From Terriglobus roseus DSM 18391 (GTDB taxonomy: Bacteria > Acidobacteriota > Terriglobia > Terriglobales > Acidobacteriaceae): a stretch of 64,000 nt of DNA. This document shows, piece after piece, positions 55,757-64,000 of this stretch. The notes under the pieces were generated by a model. It ran no database searches and had not been told where the DNA came from. It was given only the letters and a program-made list of their open reading frames with translations. The position numbers were made by a program, and so were the translations under genes. The stretch lies in the NCBI RefSeq assembly GCF_000265425.1, contig NC_018014.1, positions 1,984,001 through 2,048,000 of the forward strand. Reading direction: 5' to 3'. Each line of letters begins with the position of its first letter. Position 1 is the stretch's first letter.

Positions 55757-57259
55757 CTACTTCTGTGCCAGGTGTGCCTGCGTCTCCGTCTGCAGTTCCG
55801 TCCCCACGGGGCCGCGGATCGCAGTCAACTTGCCGGACGGTTCAAGCGTACCGTCCAGTGTCATGGGACGGTTCATTGCGTTCAGCAGGTACACAGTCAT
55901 CAGAGCCAGAAACAGTGTTGCAGCAAAACCAAGAATCGCATCGCGGAGCGGCTTGGGACGGACCGGAGACAGCGAGAAGGTAGGCAGCTGCACAACCCCA
56001 AAGTTGAGTAGACCACTGTTGTCCATCGCAGCAGACATCCGCGCAGAATCTCTTTTCTGAACGTAGAGCAGGTAGTTGGCATCCAGCGACGCCGCAGTCT
56101 CTTGCAGGTTTTTAAATTCCAGTGCGTCGCCGGAAAGTCCCCGCACGTCGCTCTGCAATCTATCCACCTGCGACTGCAGCGTTGCGCGTCGGCCAGTGAC
56201 TGCCTTAAGCCGCGCACTGTCTGTCGTGAACGCCTGATCCAGTGACTGCCATGTGGGATTGATATCGGTACTTTCGTCCGAAGTGCTGAGCGATCTCAGA
56301 CGCGTCAACTCTTCATTCGCCTGCTCAATCTGCACCTCAACGGCCTTCACCGTGCGATCTTCAGGCTGATACGCTGTGAGCAATTGCGCGCGCTTCATGT
56401 TGAGCTGTGCTAGAAGCGTGTTGACCTGGTCGATCGCGCCAGATGCGGGAGAGGTCCGCTGCGCCGTACGCACGCGCACTGGCGTCGTTGCAAGCTGCGC
56501 ATGCTCTGTAGCGATTCGCTGTGTCAGTTCACTTAATTCCGCTTCGCTTGCGCGAAGCAGCGTACGCGCATCATCGAGTGCCTTGGCGCTCTCCACTTCC
56601 TTGTCCGACACAGAGATGAAGCCATGGGTCTGTTGAAAGGCAGCCAGTTTCCGCTGCGCCTCTTCCCACTGTGACTTGTAGCGCTGCGCTTCCTTGTCAA
56701 AGAATTGCGGTACGTTGCCTGGCTGACTAAGCACCTTTTCCTTGTCTATGAATTGACGCAGAAGGGCCGACAGCGTGTCTTGAGAGACCTTTGGGTCATT
56801 GGACGTGTAGCTTACATCGATCACGTGGGACTTGCGGACGGGCATCACAATCATGCGCTTGCGCAGATTCGCAAGCTTCGCTTCATGGTCGTTCTGCGCC
56901 TGCGCGCTGTGCGAGGGTGAATCTTGCCAGCCGGGATCTGCGACGTCGTCAAGAACGTCAGTGCTGCCAAGTACCTCAACGGCAGAGTTGATGTCTTCCT
57001 CGGAAACAACCGATGCAATGGGCTGCGAGTTCGTCGTCGGGTCGGCAGAGATGACATTGGTCTTGCGTGAGTTCTGCACAATCAGGCTCATGTCGCTCTG
57101 GTACTTCTTGTGCGAGAACAGCAGATAGGCTGACGTCAGCACGAATCCGGCGATCAGAACGGTCAGGAACGGGATCTTGTACTTCCGTATCGCACCGGTG
57201 ATGCCGGATTCCGGCGTCGGCTTGGTGTTGGAAGATTCTCCGAGTAATAAATTGGCCAC
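55757..57259 (-). CDS. Wzz-type chain-length / polysaccharide co-polymerase protein
   Basis: 500 residues from GTG 57259 with AGAGGAG five bases upstream. Two membrane segments flank a long periplasmic part: TM1 about 28-48 (FLTVLIAGFVLTSAYLLF), TM2 near 440. The Wzz domain begins KKYQSDMSLIVQNS, and coiled coil covers about 175-400 (GNVPQFFDKEAQRYKSQWEE onwards). A Pro-rich motif before TM2 (LSPVRPKPLRDAILG) is the family signature. No C-terminal tyrosine kinase domain is fused. Sets polymer length with the polymerase. Confidence 0.88.
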   Translation of the reverse strand: MANLLLGESSNTKPTPESGITGAIRKYKIPFLTVLIAGFVLTSAYLLFSHKKYQSDMSLIVQNSRKTNVISADPTTNSQPIASVVSEEDINSAVEVLGSTDVLDDVADPGWQDSPSHSAQAQNDHEAKLANLRKRMIVMPVRKSHVIDVSYTSNDPKVSQDTLSALLRQFIDKEKVLSQPGNVPQFFDKEAQRYKSQWEEAQRKLAAFQQTHGFISVSDKEVESAKALDDARTLLRASEAELSELTQRIATEHAQLATTPVRVRTAQRTSPASGAIDQVNTLLAQLNMKRAQLLTAYQPEDRTVKAVEVQIEQANEELTRLRSLSTSDESTDINPTWQSLDQAFTTDSARLKAVTGRRATLQSQVDRLQSDVRGLSGDALEFKNLQETAASLDANYLLYVQKRDSARMSAAMDNSGLLNFGVVQLPTFSLSPVRPKPLRDAILGFAATLFLALMTVYLLNAMNRPMTLDGTLEPSGKLTAIRGPVGTELQTETQAHLAQK

Positions 57260-57839
57260 GTAGACTCCTCTGGGCTGTGTATGGTTCCGTGCTCCGCGCC
57301 AAGTAGTTCAGTAGAACAGGCGGGTCACCCTGCTGCAACAGGCTGCTCGCGCTCTCGTAGCGCTCCACAGTCTAATAGACAGCAATAAAGTGATTAATCA
57401 TGCAATGAGATGCATGTTCTGATCTGCGCGTGGACTCCGCAAGACAAATTATGGCGGTCGCTAAGACCACGAAATAGGGCTTTTGAGAAAAATAATGCTA
57501 TGTTGCCGCTCCTGGTTGCCGCTAAAGCTGTCTAAGCCGCTCTTGAGAGCGCTTCACAGCACTTTGAGCAAATAGTTCCAATTTATTAGCCACTTCTTGC
57601 CTGAAGTGACGTTACGTCATCTTTCGTGAATACATCTTGCACGATGAAGGCCACTCATGATCCCAAGTGCGGAAAGGTCTCCGAAAACGGGTCAGCGGAA
57701 TTAACCGGCGGGTGGTTAGCTCCCGGAGGGTAGGTCGATCTGAGCGGCCGCATGGTTGGTAAACTGAGGGAGCAGCGTGCGTTCTTTGAGACGGGCGCAA
57801 GACCTCAAGCATTAAGCGTCCATCACGCTGGAGTTATCT
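57260..57839. promoter_or_regulatory. 580-base divergent intergenic region
   Basis: Separates the Wzz-like and GMC genes. Contains a perfect palindrome TGATTAATCA (57391-57400) partly overlapping an inverted repeat CATGCA-n6-TGCATG (57399-57416), placed 130-160 bases upstream of the Wzz-like start. No open frame with coding character seen. Confidence 0.4.
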
Positions 57840-59432
57840 ATGATCGCTGAGTTCGACGACCGCAAAGGTGCTGAACCACTCGTTGTCGACCTTTGCATCG
57901 TGGGCGGAGGCGCAGCAGGTATCGCAATGGCCCGGCATTTTGCCGGATCCAAGTTGCGCGTCGCGTTGCTCGAGAGCGGCGGCTACAAATATGATCCCGC
58001 TCTCCAAGCCCTCTACGAGGGACAAAACACCGGTATGCAGTACTTCGATCTTCACAATTGCCGCACGCGGCAATTTGGTGGAAGCACGAACTGTTGGGGT
58101 GGCATGTGCACCCCCATGACCGCCGTTGACTTCTCGCATCGCAGCTGGGTACCGCATAGCGGCTGGCCCTTTGACGCGCAGGCTCTTGAACCACACATGC
58201 GTGCCGCGCACACGTTATGCGGCATCGGTCCATACGGTTATGACGAATCCGTGTGGGGCATGCTCGGCAAGGAACCTCTGCCGTTTGCGTCCGATCTGTT
58301 GTGGTCCCACTTCTGGCAGATGAACAGCCGACTGGGAAAGCGTCAGGTTCGCTTTGCGAAGAAGTTCCGGGGCATCATCCAGGATGCGCCGAACGTCCAG
58401 GTGTTCCTTCATGCCGATGTCGTCGACCTTGTGCTGGATGACAATCACCGTCGGGTAACGGCGGTTAAGGTCAGGACTAGGGATGGCGGCGAACAGCACG
58501 TGCATGCAAAGGCCTTTGTGCTCGCATGCGGAGGCATTGAAAACGCTCGTATGCTGCTCACTTCGGATCGGCAGACGAAGAACGGTGTAGGCAATCAGAA
58601 TGACCTTGTCGGCCGATTCTTTCAAGAACACCTGCAAACGCCCTGCGCCACGGTAACTCCTGAGCCGAATGATCGCCTGCTATCGTATGCACGCTGGTGG
58701 GAACTGGGCCTGACACACGCGCGACCAGGCCTGACATTGTCTCCCACCGCGCAGCAGCGGCACCGGGCCTTGAACATCAGTGTCTCCGTGGATGCGGTCT
58801 ACGATGAACGATTCCTATGGACGGCCGCCAAGAGTGTATGGGACGACATCGTGGCCCGGCGCTTCAGCGCGAAGACGGCCCGGAACATCGCACATTGTGT
58901 GACACAGTCTCCCTCATTTCTCCCGGATACCTATCGCCGTTTGCGCTTTGGTGCACGCCCCATGGGAATCCCTGTTCAATACACGCTGTACGCGCGCGCC
59001 GAACAGGCACCCAACTACGACAGCCGCGTTCGGCTCAGTGAGGAGCGTGATCGTCTCGGCATGCGGAAGGTCATGCTCGACTGGCGCACGATCCCTCTGG
59101 ACCACACCGCATTCGTCACGATCACTGACGTAATCAAGTCTGAGTTTGCACGTCTGCGTCTGGGACGCGTCGACACCTTTGACTGGGTCAAGGAAGGTCG
59201 TTGGCCGGACACTCTCGTGGGCGGTCCGCATCACATGGGAACTACGCGTATGTCGGACGACCCGAAAACCGGCGTCGTGGACGCGAACGCAAAGGTACAT
59301 GGGCTCGACGGTTTATACATGGCTGGAAGCTCTGTCTTTCCTACCGGGGGACACGCGAACGCTACCCTCACGCTGCTGGCCACAACTCTTCGCCTCTGCG
59401 ACCACCTGGAGTCCCGGTTAAGAGCTACTTAA
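57840..59432 (+). CDS. GMC-family FAD oxidoreductase
   Basis: 530 residues; GGAG six bases before ATG 57840. LCIVGGGAAGIAMARHF is the FAD GxGxxG fold, RQFGGSTNCWGGMC the flavin-contact loop, and VLACGGIENARMLL the second FAD motif. The C-terminal GGPHHMGTTRM and GGHANATLTLLA hold the catalytic His and partner residues of the GMC family. Such enzymes oxidise alcohol groups of sugars or alcohols. In this locus it may oxidise a sugar of the glycan or its precursor (inference). Confidence 0.87.
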   Translation: MIAEFDDRKGAEPLVVDLCIVGGGAAGIAMARHFAGSKLRVALLESGGYKYDPALQALYEGQNTGMQYFDLHNCRTRQFGGSTNCWGGMCTPMTAVDFSHRSWVPHSGWPFDAQALEPHMRAAHTLCGIGPYGYDESVWGMLGKEPLPFASDLLWSHFWQMNSRLGKRQVRFAKKFRGIIQDAPNVQVFLHADVVDLVLDDNHRRVTAVKVRTRDGGEQHVHAKAFVLACGGIENARMLLTSDRQTKNGVGNQNDLVGRFFQEHLQTPCATVTPEPNDRLLSYARWWELGLTHARPGLTLSPTAQQRHRALNISVSVDAVYDERFLWTAAKSVWDDIVARRFSAKTARNIAHCVTQSPSFLPDTYRRLRFGARPMGIPVQYTLYARAEQAPNYDSRVRLSEERDRLGMRKVMLDWRTIPLDHTAFVTITDVIKSEFARLRLGRVDTFDWVKEGRWPDTLVGGPHHMGTTRMSDDPKTGVVDANAKVHGLDGLYMAGSSVFPTGGHANATLTLLATTLRLCDHLESRLRAT

Positions 59433-60379
59433 CTGGGACGTCGGCGCGGGCCACGGAAGGAACGAAGCGCCCTTGCCAGCGCCGGGAAGTGCCATTCCAG
59501 AAAACGCTGCGACATCTTCGCCATCCGTGTTGGCAATTGCCGGATCTCTCGCTTAGGACGCGGGACTTCGGAAGGGATTCTCTTCAACACACGCAAATAA
59601 GTGGACTGGTAGTGAGGCGCCCACTTCCACATCCACGGCTTGTAACGAGACGTGAAGTGGACAATTTCCGGAGCACGCTTCCACATGGCGTACTGCTCTT
59701 CGGAGATGTGTAGCTGTACTGGCTGCAACCTTGGGAACAGGGCCTGCCAGTTCCAGCCAAGACCAATGTCGATCGCTTCACCACGAAATACTGAGTTCAG
59801 GATGTCCTGATCAGGACTGAAAAGAATCGCTTGATTGGTCTCTGCGAACTGGAGAAAGCGCGCCACTACGTCTTCGTCTCTCCACTTCTTGAGATTCACG
59901 ACCATGACGCCAGCGTTGAAGTAGAAATCCTCCGGACCAAAGCCGAGTGGTAGCCGTTGCTTCGAATCAAATGGTTCCCGCGCAGCGCCCACATACCGGT
60001 CGCCCAGCTCAACCTTCCAAAGCTCCTCAAAGTTATGCGTAAGAACAAGAACGTCGCTGTCCAGGTAGATCACCTTTTCAACGGTGGCAGGAAGGCAGTC
60101 CGTCAGGAAAAGTCGCAAGTACGTCGCCAGACTGATATGGCCATGAACCGGAAGATGTCCGTACGCCACGGTGTTGTCGAACGGAACAAGTTCGAGTGAG
60201 GCATTTCCCGCATCTGCTATCAGCTTGCGGAGGCTGGCCTGGTCGCCGGCAAACACATCGGGCGTTCCGATAACAAATAGGCGGAACTCGGATCCCGGAT
60301 TGTTCAACACAAGCGAGGAGATAGTGATGGTTAGCGGATGCCAAAAGCTCGCATCAATGCAAAAAACAACGTCAATCAT
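59429..60379 (-). CDS. GT8-family glycosyltransferase
   Basis: 316 residues from ATG 60379. VVFCIDASFWHPLTITISSL opens the GT-A fold, VIYLDSDVLV is the DxD metal site, and YFNAGVMVVNLKKWRDE and DQDILNSVF are GT8 signatures (LgtC/RfaJ/glycogenin-like). A basic C-terminal tail (FRGPRRRPS) may contact membrane. Retaining galactosyl- or glucosyltransferase likely. Convergent with the GMC gene, overlapping its stop by four bases. Confidence 0.9.
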   Translation of the reverse strand: MIDVVFCIDASFWHPLTITISSLVLNNPGSEFRLFVIGTPDVFAGDQASLRKLIADAGNASLELVPFDNTVAYGHLPVHGHISLATYLRLFLTDCLPATVEKVIYLDSDVLVLTHNFEELWKVELGDRYVGAAREPFDSKQRLPLGFGPEDFYFNAGVMVVNLKKWRDEDVVARFLQFAETNQAILFSPDQDILNSVFRGEAIDIGLGWNWQALFPRLQPVQLHISEEQYAMWKRAPEIVHFTSRYKPWMWKWAPHYQSTYLRVLKRIPSEVPRPKREIRQLPTRMAKMSQRFLEWHFPALARALRSFRGPRRRPS

Positions 60380-60643
60380 GCGGGCCTTCAGAAGTAGATA
60401 AGGCTAGAGGCTAATGCAGGGTACAGTCTCAAACCCATAGAATATAGACAAGTTTCCCATCGTGGATAGCATGACGAGCAGAAGAGTGGCGCCCGCGGTC
60501 AGCCTAAACAGCCATTCTGTGTTGCCACCCAAATCAGAATCGCTGCTTTTCGGCGTATCAAACAACGCCTCGCAACGACAAATGCGCCGCACGTCATCGA
60601 ACGCGGATACCCGGGAAGACAAGCATCAATGGTTTGTATCCGG

Positions 60644-61855
60644 CTAAGATCGATTTGCCTGATGCCTGCGGATGATATTCACCAGTTGCGCCACATACCG
60701 TGAGCCGCTTAACCGTGAGACATAATCGCGCCTGGCAGACCAGCACATATTCAGATATAATTCTCGGTCCTTATAGATGCTGGCAATACGCTGCGCATAG
60801 GCTTCCGGAGGTGTATCCGGCAGAAACAACACACCCCATACATCATGTTGAACGACCGATGAGATTCCGCCAACATTCGTCGCTATCACCGGCAGACCAT
60901 ACGCTGCAGATTCGTTGAAAACGATGCCCTGCGCTTCGGCAGAGGCAGGTAAGAGAAAGAAGTCGCTTTCGGTATACAGCCTCTGCAACAACTCTCGTTG
61001 AGCCGGATCAGTCTTGCGTAAGAGACCATGGACATGAACGAAATCGGTCAGGCCTGTCGGACTACAGCCCACAACATGAAGCTCGACTTCAACGCCAAGG
61101 CCGCGCAAAGCACAGCAGATCGCTACAGCGAGCGGTCCGCCTTTTCGTTCCCAGTCACGGCCCACGAAGAGTAGCTGACAGACATTACGTCCCCGCGCCG
61201 AGATGCCTGCCGCGACCTCGCTGTCGGACGGATCAACGTCGAAGTTCGCTCCGAAAGGGAGCACGCTCATCTTCTTTGGATCAATTCCGTAATCGCTCGT
61301 TGCCCGGTCAGCAGCCCACTTGGAAGCCATGACATAGGAAACGTCACTGCGGCGGAACGTGATGTTGTCCAGTTTCTTTCCGCCTTCCACGATGCGGGAC
61401 GGCATCCGACTCGGACTCAGATGCGGATAGGTCTCCAACATCTGCGACCAAGTACCGTCATGCAGCAAGTAAATGGGCTCCCGGGATCTCAGATATGCCG
61501 TAAACGGCGGCGAAAGTGTGATCACTCCATCTGCCCTCGCGTGCAGGAACAGCTTCAGATTTCCGACCTGGGTAAAGACCCACGTAAGGAATCGGTCCCG
61601 ATCGACGTGATAGTACTTACGGAACACGCGGTTGTAGAAGTGGTAGAAGAGCGACGTACTCACCCGCCGCAGGGTCGGCAGTTGCGGCCCGACCACGCTG
61701 ACTTTATGTCCGGCCTCACGCAAGTGATGGATGATATGGGCCGCAGTGCCCGCCCAGAGCCCGGCATCCAGCGGATCATTCAGGTCGTAAAAAATAAGAG
61801 AGAGCGGTCGTTGTGATAAAGCCTGGGACTCAACGGTAGATTCTGCTAAAGCCAT
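60644..61855 (-). CDS. GT4-family glycosyltransferase
   Basis: 403 residues from ATG 61855 (GAGG nine bases upstream; the frame runs to 61948 without support). LIFYDLNDPLDAGLWAGTAA is an unusual N-terminus shared with the truncated gene at 63777. FVGRDWERKGGPLAV and AEAQGIVFNESAAYGLPVIA (E-x7-E) form the donor half. Lies after the flippase gene on the same strand. Confidence 0.87.
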   Translation of the reverse strand: MALAESTVESQALSQRPLSLIFYDLNDPLDAGLWAGTAAHIIHHLREAGHKVSVVGPQLPTLRRVSTSLFYHFYNRVFRKYYHVDRDRFLTWVFTQVGNLKLFLHARADGVITLSPPFTAYLRSREPIYLLHDGTWSQMLETYPHLSPSRMPSRIVEGGKKLDNITFRRSDVSYVMASKWAADRATSDYGIDPKKMSVLPFGANFDVDPSDSEVAAGISARGRNVCQLLFVGRDWERKGGPLAVAICCALRGLGVEVELHVVGCSPTGLTDFVHVHGLLRKTDPAQRELLQRLYTESDFFLLPASAEAQGIVFNESAAYGLPVIATNVGGISSVVQHDVWGVLFLPDTPPEAYAQRIASIYKDRELYLNMCWSARRDYVSRLSGSRYVAQLVNIIRRHQANRS

Positions 61856-62028
61856 TCGGACGCCTCGAAATCTGATCTCAATCGGTTGCTGTGGGCGAAG
61901 TTTTGCGGATCTGCCCTGCCTCGCCTCAGGAAAAGGGCGTCCATGCAAGGGCTTCTCTCACATTGGATTCTCGACCAGAATCAAACTTGTCGTTGCGCGT
62001 CAGAAGCCAGCACGTCTGCCAGCAGTAC

Positions 62029-63402
62029 TCACTGCGCGACAGTGGGCTCGGACGTCCTTCTCAAGAGAAGCGTCAGAAGAGGGAGAAGGTCTTCCTTCTT
62101 CAGCAGCAATCTTGGAGCCTTGGTTTTTAGTACAAGTCGGAAGCTAACGTAGATCGTGATAAAGCGGCAAGTCGTCGAGATCAGCAAAGACGCCGCAGCC
62201 CCGGCGATACCCCAGCGCGGAATGAGGAGAAGCATCATCGGAACGCAGACAGCGAGCCCGACGCCCTGCAATGAAGTCACAAACCCGGGACGGCCCAGCG
62301 CCATGAATGCCTGCGCCAGCACAACCGTTGCGCCGGAGAGAACAACCTCCACCAGCAACAGCCGAAGCGTCCCGATGGAGCTGGTATAGGCGCGGCCGTA
62401 GAAAATGCGCAGCAAAATTGGGCCGACGATACCAAGTGTTACGGCTGCAACAGCAGTGATTGCGGTGCTCATGCGTACCGCCCTAGACGTCATCGCAAGT
62501 GTGGTCTCCATGGAAAGGCCGGTCGCCTTCGGGAAGAGGACTGCAACCACAGACCCTTGGAAGACATTCAGAACCCGCGACAGACTCAGCATCACGACAT
62601 AAACACCAAGTTCTGCCGGATGAAGGAAGCTGACTACGAGAACCTGGTCCACCTGGAGAGCAAGAGTTCCAATCAGATCGATTCCGTAAGACCGCACACC
62701 ATAGCTCAGCAGGAGCTTCTGGGTCGCCCATCGCAGTTTCACTCCGCGGTCGAAGAGCGAGCGCGAACGCCACAGAAGAAGCCCGATCGGCGGTAGGGCA
62801 GCAAAAATGTACGCACAGGCCGCTGTCAACGTATCGAAGCGATGAAGCTCGTAAAGCACACCCAGAATCACCAGGACCGCGGCAGGGTTCAGGATCTGAG
62901 AGAGATTTGAGCCGGAGAAGTTCTGCTTTGCTTCCAGCGCCGCCCGCAGAATATACGTGACGCTTGCAACCGGGGTAATAAGCAGAAACCATTGCGCAGC
63001 GACGATTGCCCAGTGCGGATACTGGTGCAGCCAGGACGGCATGCAGACGGCGCCCACAGCAGCTGTGAGGCACGAGATCACCGTGCAAAGAAAAAGCGCA
63101 TTCCACGTCATATCCGCAACGCGCTCAGGGGAACGCCGAATATGGAAGATCATGGCCGTCGGAAGCCCGAAGGAAGTTAAACCCGCAAGTAGACCAGACC
63201 AAAGAATAATCGCGGCGAGCTCACCCCGCCCTGCCGGCATCAACATGCGCGCCGTCATAATCCCCGTGAGGACGTTGAGTCCTTGGATCAGGACACGCGA
63301 TACGACAGTCTGAAAAACAGCTTTCACGCCCTTTCCAACTGCGGCCTTCGTCTGAGGCACTTTGGGTTCCTCTTTTTTCACCATCTCGGGCGGTGCGGTC
63401 AT
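62029..63402 (-). CDS. Wzx-like oligosaccharide flippase
   Basis: 457 residues from ATG 63402 with AAAGGAC upstream. About 12-14 membrane segments in the MOP/MVF pattern: VFQTVVSRVLIQGLNVLTG at TM1, MLMPAGRGELAAI after TM2, VDQVLVVSFL and ELGVYVVMLSLSRVL in the middle, GRPGFVTSLQGVG late. Flips lipid-linked repeat units to the periplasmic face. First gene of a minus-strand unit with GT4 and possibly GT8; divergent from the GT4 at the right edge. Confidence 0.88.
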   Translation of the reverse strand: MTAPPEMVKKEEPKVPQTKAAVGKGVKAVFQTVVSRVLIQGLNVLTGIMTARMLMPAGRGELAAIILWSGLLAGLTSFGLPTAMIFHIRRSPERVADMTWNALFLCTVISCLTAAVGAVCMPSWLHQYPHWAIVAAQWFLLITPVASVTYILRAALEAKQNFSGSNLSQILNPAAVLVILGVLYELHRFDTLTAACAYIFAALPPIGLLLWRSRSLFDRGVKLRWATQKLLLSYGVRSYGIDLIGTLALQVDQVLVVSFLHPAELGVYVVMLSLSRVLNVFQGSVVAVLFPKATGLSMETTLAMTSRAVRMSTAITAVAAVTLGIVGPILLRIFYGRAYTSSIGTLRLLLVEVVLSGATVVLAQAFMALGRPGFVTSLQGVGLAVCVPMMLLLIPRWGIAGAAASLLISTTCRFITIYVSFRLVLKTKAPRLLLKKEDLLPLLTLLLRRTSEPTVAQ

Positions 63403-63776
63403 GAATTGTCCTTTGCAGGCCGATGCGTGGCAGGTGCGAGTTGCCGCGTACTGAGCTGCTCTTTATGGGTGGATTTCGATGGCGGGCAATCTGCTAAAGG
63501 AAGCGCACCGTTTGAGCTTATCTCGATCTTAATAGGCGGGCGCATCACATCCGGACACTCCCTCTCGTTGCAACTGGGATTCCATCCTAAAGAACAGCCC
63601 ATGTTGACCGAATCGCACGGACTTCAGGGGGAGGGTACCATCGAGGTGAAGCAGCGAGTGCCGCCGTCCTGTCGCTGGTCGCTCATGGGCCAAGAATCCA
63701 GCATCAAGGGTGTGTGCATTGTGGAAATGGCAAGAGCATCAATGCATGATCTGCCTTCAGACTGAAAGGAATTTGC
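63403..63776. promoter_or_regulatory. Divergent intergenic region between flippase and right-edge GT4
   Basis: 374 bases without a credible gene. Presumably holds promoters for both neighbours; no clear -35/-10 pair or operator could be assigned. Confidence 0.35.
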
Positions 63777-64000
63777 ATGGATCGCGATCACCTGAAACTT
63801 GTCTTTTATGACGTACATGATCCGGAAGATAAACAATTCTGGGCCGGATCGTCCGCGCACGTAATTTCGGGCCTGCGAAAAGCTGGACAATCGGTGACCT
63901 CAGTTGGAAATCTCGTTCCCAGGCTCCGTCGTGTGCTTCGCGCCGGACTCTTCCACGCCTACCGGGTCGCCCGGAATTTGCATTATCATCCCGATCGGCA
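63777..64000 (+). CDS. GT4-family glycosyltransferase, C-terminus beyond window
   Basis: At least 74 codons from ATG 63777, with AAAGGA six bases upstream, running off the right edge. The start LKLVFYDVHDPEDKQFWAG, then SAHVISGLRKAGQSV, aligns with the N-terminus of the 403-residue GT4 at 60644-61855 (FYDLNDP, WAGTAAHIIHHLREAGHKV), so it is a paralogue in opposite orientation. Only the acceptor-side half-domain is visible. Confidence 0.75.
   Translation, partial: MDRDHLKLVFYDVHDPEDKQFWAGSSAHVISGLRKAGQSVTSVGNLVPRLRRVLRAGLFHAYRVARNLHYHPDR

Noticed and set aside
57453-57460. GGCGGTCG resembling the ops element of RfaH-controlled loci
   Set aside because: Does not match the GGCGGTAG core, and the downstream gene is a single GMC gene; chance match likely.
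60404-60622. 72-codon minus-strand frame with one hydrophobic segment between GT4 and GT8
   Set aside because: TTG start without Shine-Dalgarno, no family match; hydrophobic stretch alone is not enough.
63283-63765. 160-codon plus-strand frame opposite the flippase start
   Set aside because: Largely antisense to a solid gene and crosses a promoter region.

Overview
The window reads as a contiguous stretch of a moderately GC-rich bacterial chromosome. Protein style (long secreted M28 and M1 peptidases, BON-domain envelope proteins, many GTG/TTG starts, a beta-helix-containing exopolysaccharide locus) suggests Acidobacteriota, probably class Terriglobia (Terriglobus/Granulicella/Edaphobacter type). 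That placement is an inference from gene content, not from a marker gene. No rRNA, tRNA, transposase, phage gene or CRISPR array was seen.

Left part (1-24 kb) is a series of envelope and metabolic genes. It opens with a TolC-like efflux protein cut by the left edge. Next is a tightly coupled four-gene unit (SAM methyltransferase, DUF2064/TIGR04282 nucleotidyl/glycosyl transferase, GT-C membrane transferase, GT2 polyprenyl-phosphate glycosyltransferase) behind a foldable leader. Then come a BON/glycine-zipper envelope protein, a PpiD/SurA-type foldase, malQ, dps, an ankyrin protein, a DedA-rhodanese fusion, a secreted M1 peptidase, a Tat-exported cupin, a secreted M28 peptidase, sodC, a clan GH-A-like secreted hydrolase, a phytoene-desaturase-like FAD enzyme and a lone ABC ATPase. 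Several clear intrinsic terminators separate these units.

Middle part (24-37 kb) is an apparently complete minus-strand arginine operon, argR-argC-argB-argD-argF-argG-argH-argA, most junctions being ATGA/GTGA/TTGA overlaps. It starts with its own repressor gene. Two ARG-box-like palindromes 20 bp apart lie in the divergent region between argR and gltB (large glutamate synthase subunit, plus strand). gltD is not adjacent.

Right part (37.5-64 kb, continuing past the edge) is an exopolysaccharide locus: initiating phosphoglycosyl transferase, Wza-like export protein, Wzz-like chain-length protein, Wzy-like polymerase, Wzx flippase, six GT4 enzymes (one cut by the right edge), a GT2, a GT8, a GT-C membrane protein, a GMC oxidoreductase, two secreted beta-helix proteins and two tandem paralogous lipoproteins of unknown function. 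Genes run in short, often divergent units with AT-rich palindromic spacers. Together they look sufficient to start, assemble, flip, polymerise and export a complex glycan. The beta-helix proteins may trim or bind it. The lipoprotein pair and the beta-helix protein with an inserted carbohydrate-binding-like module are the least explained components.
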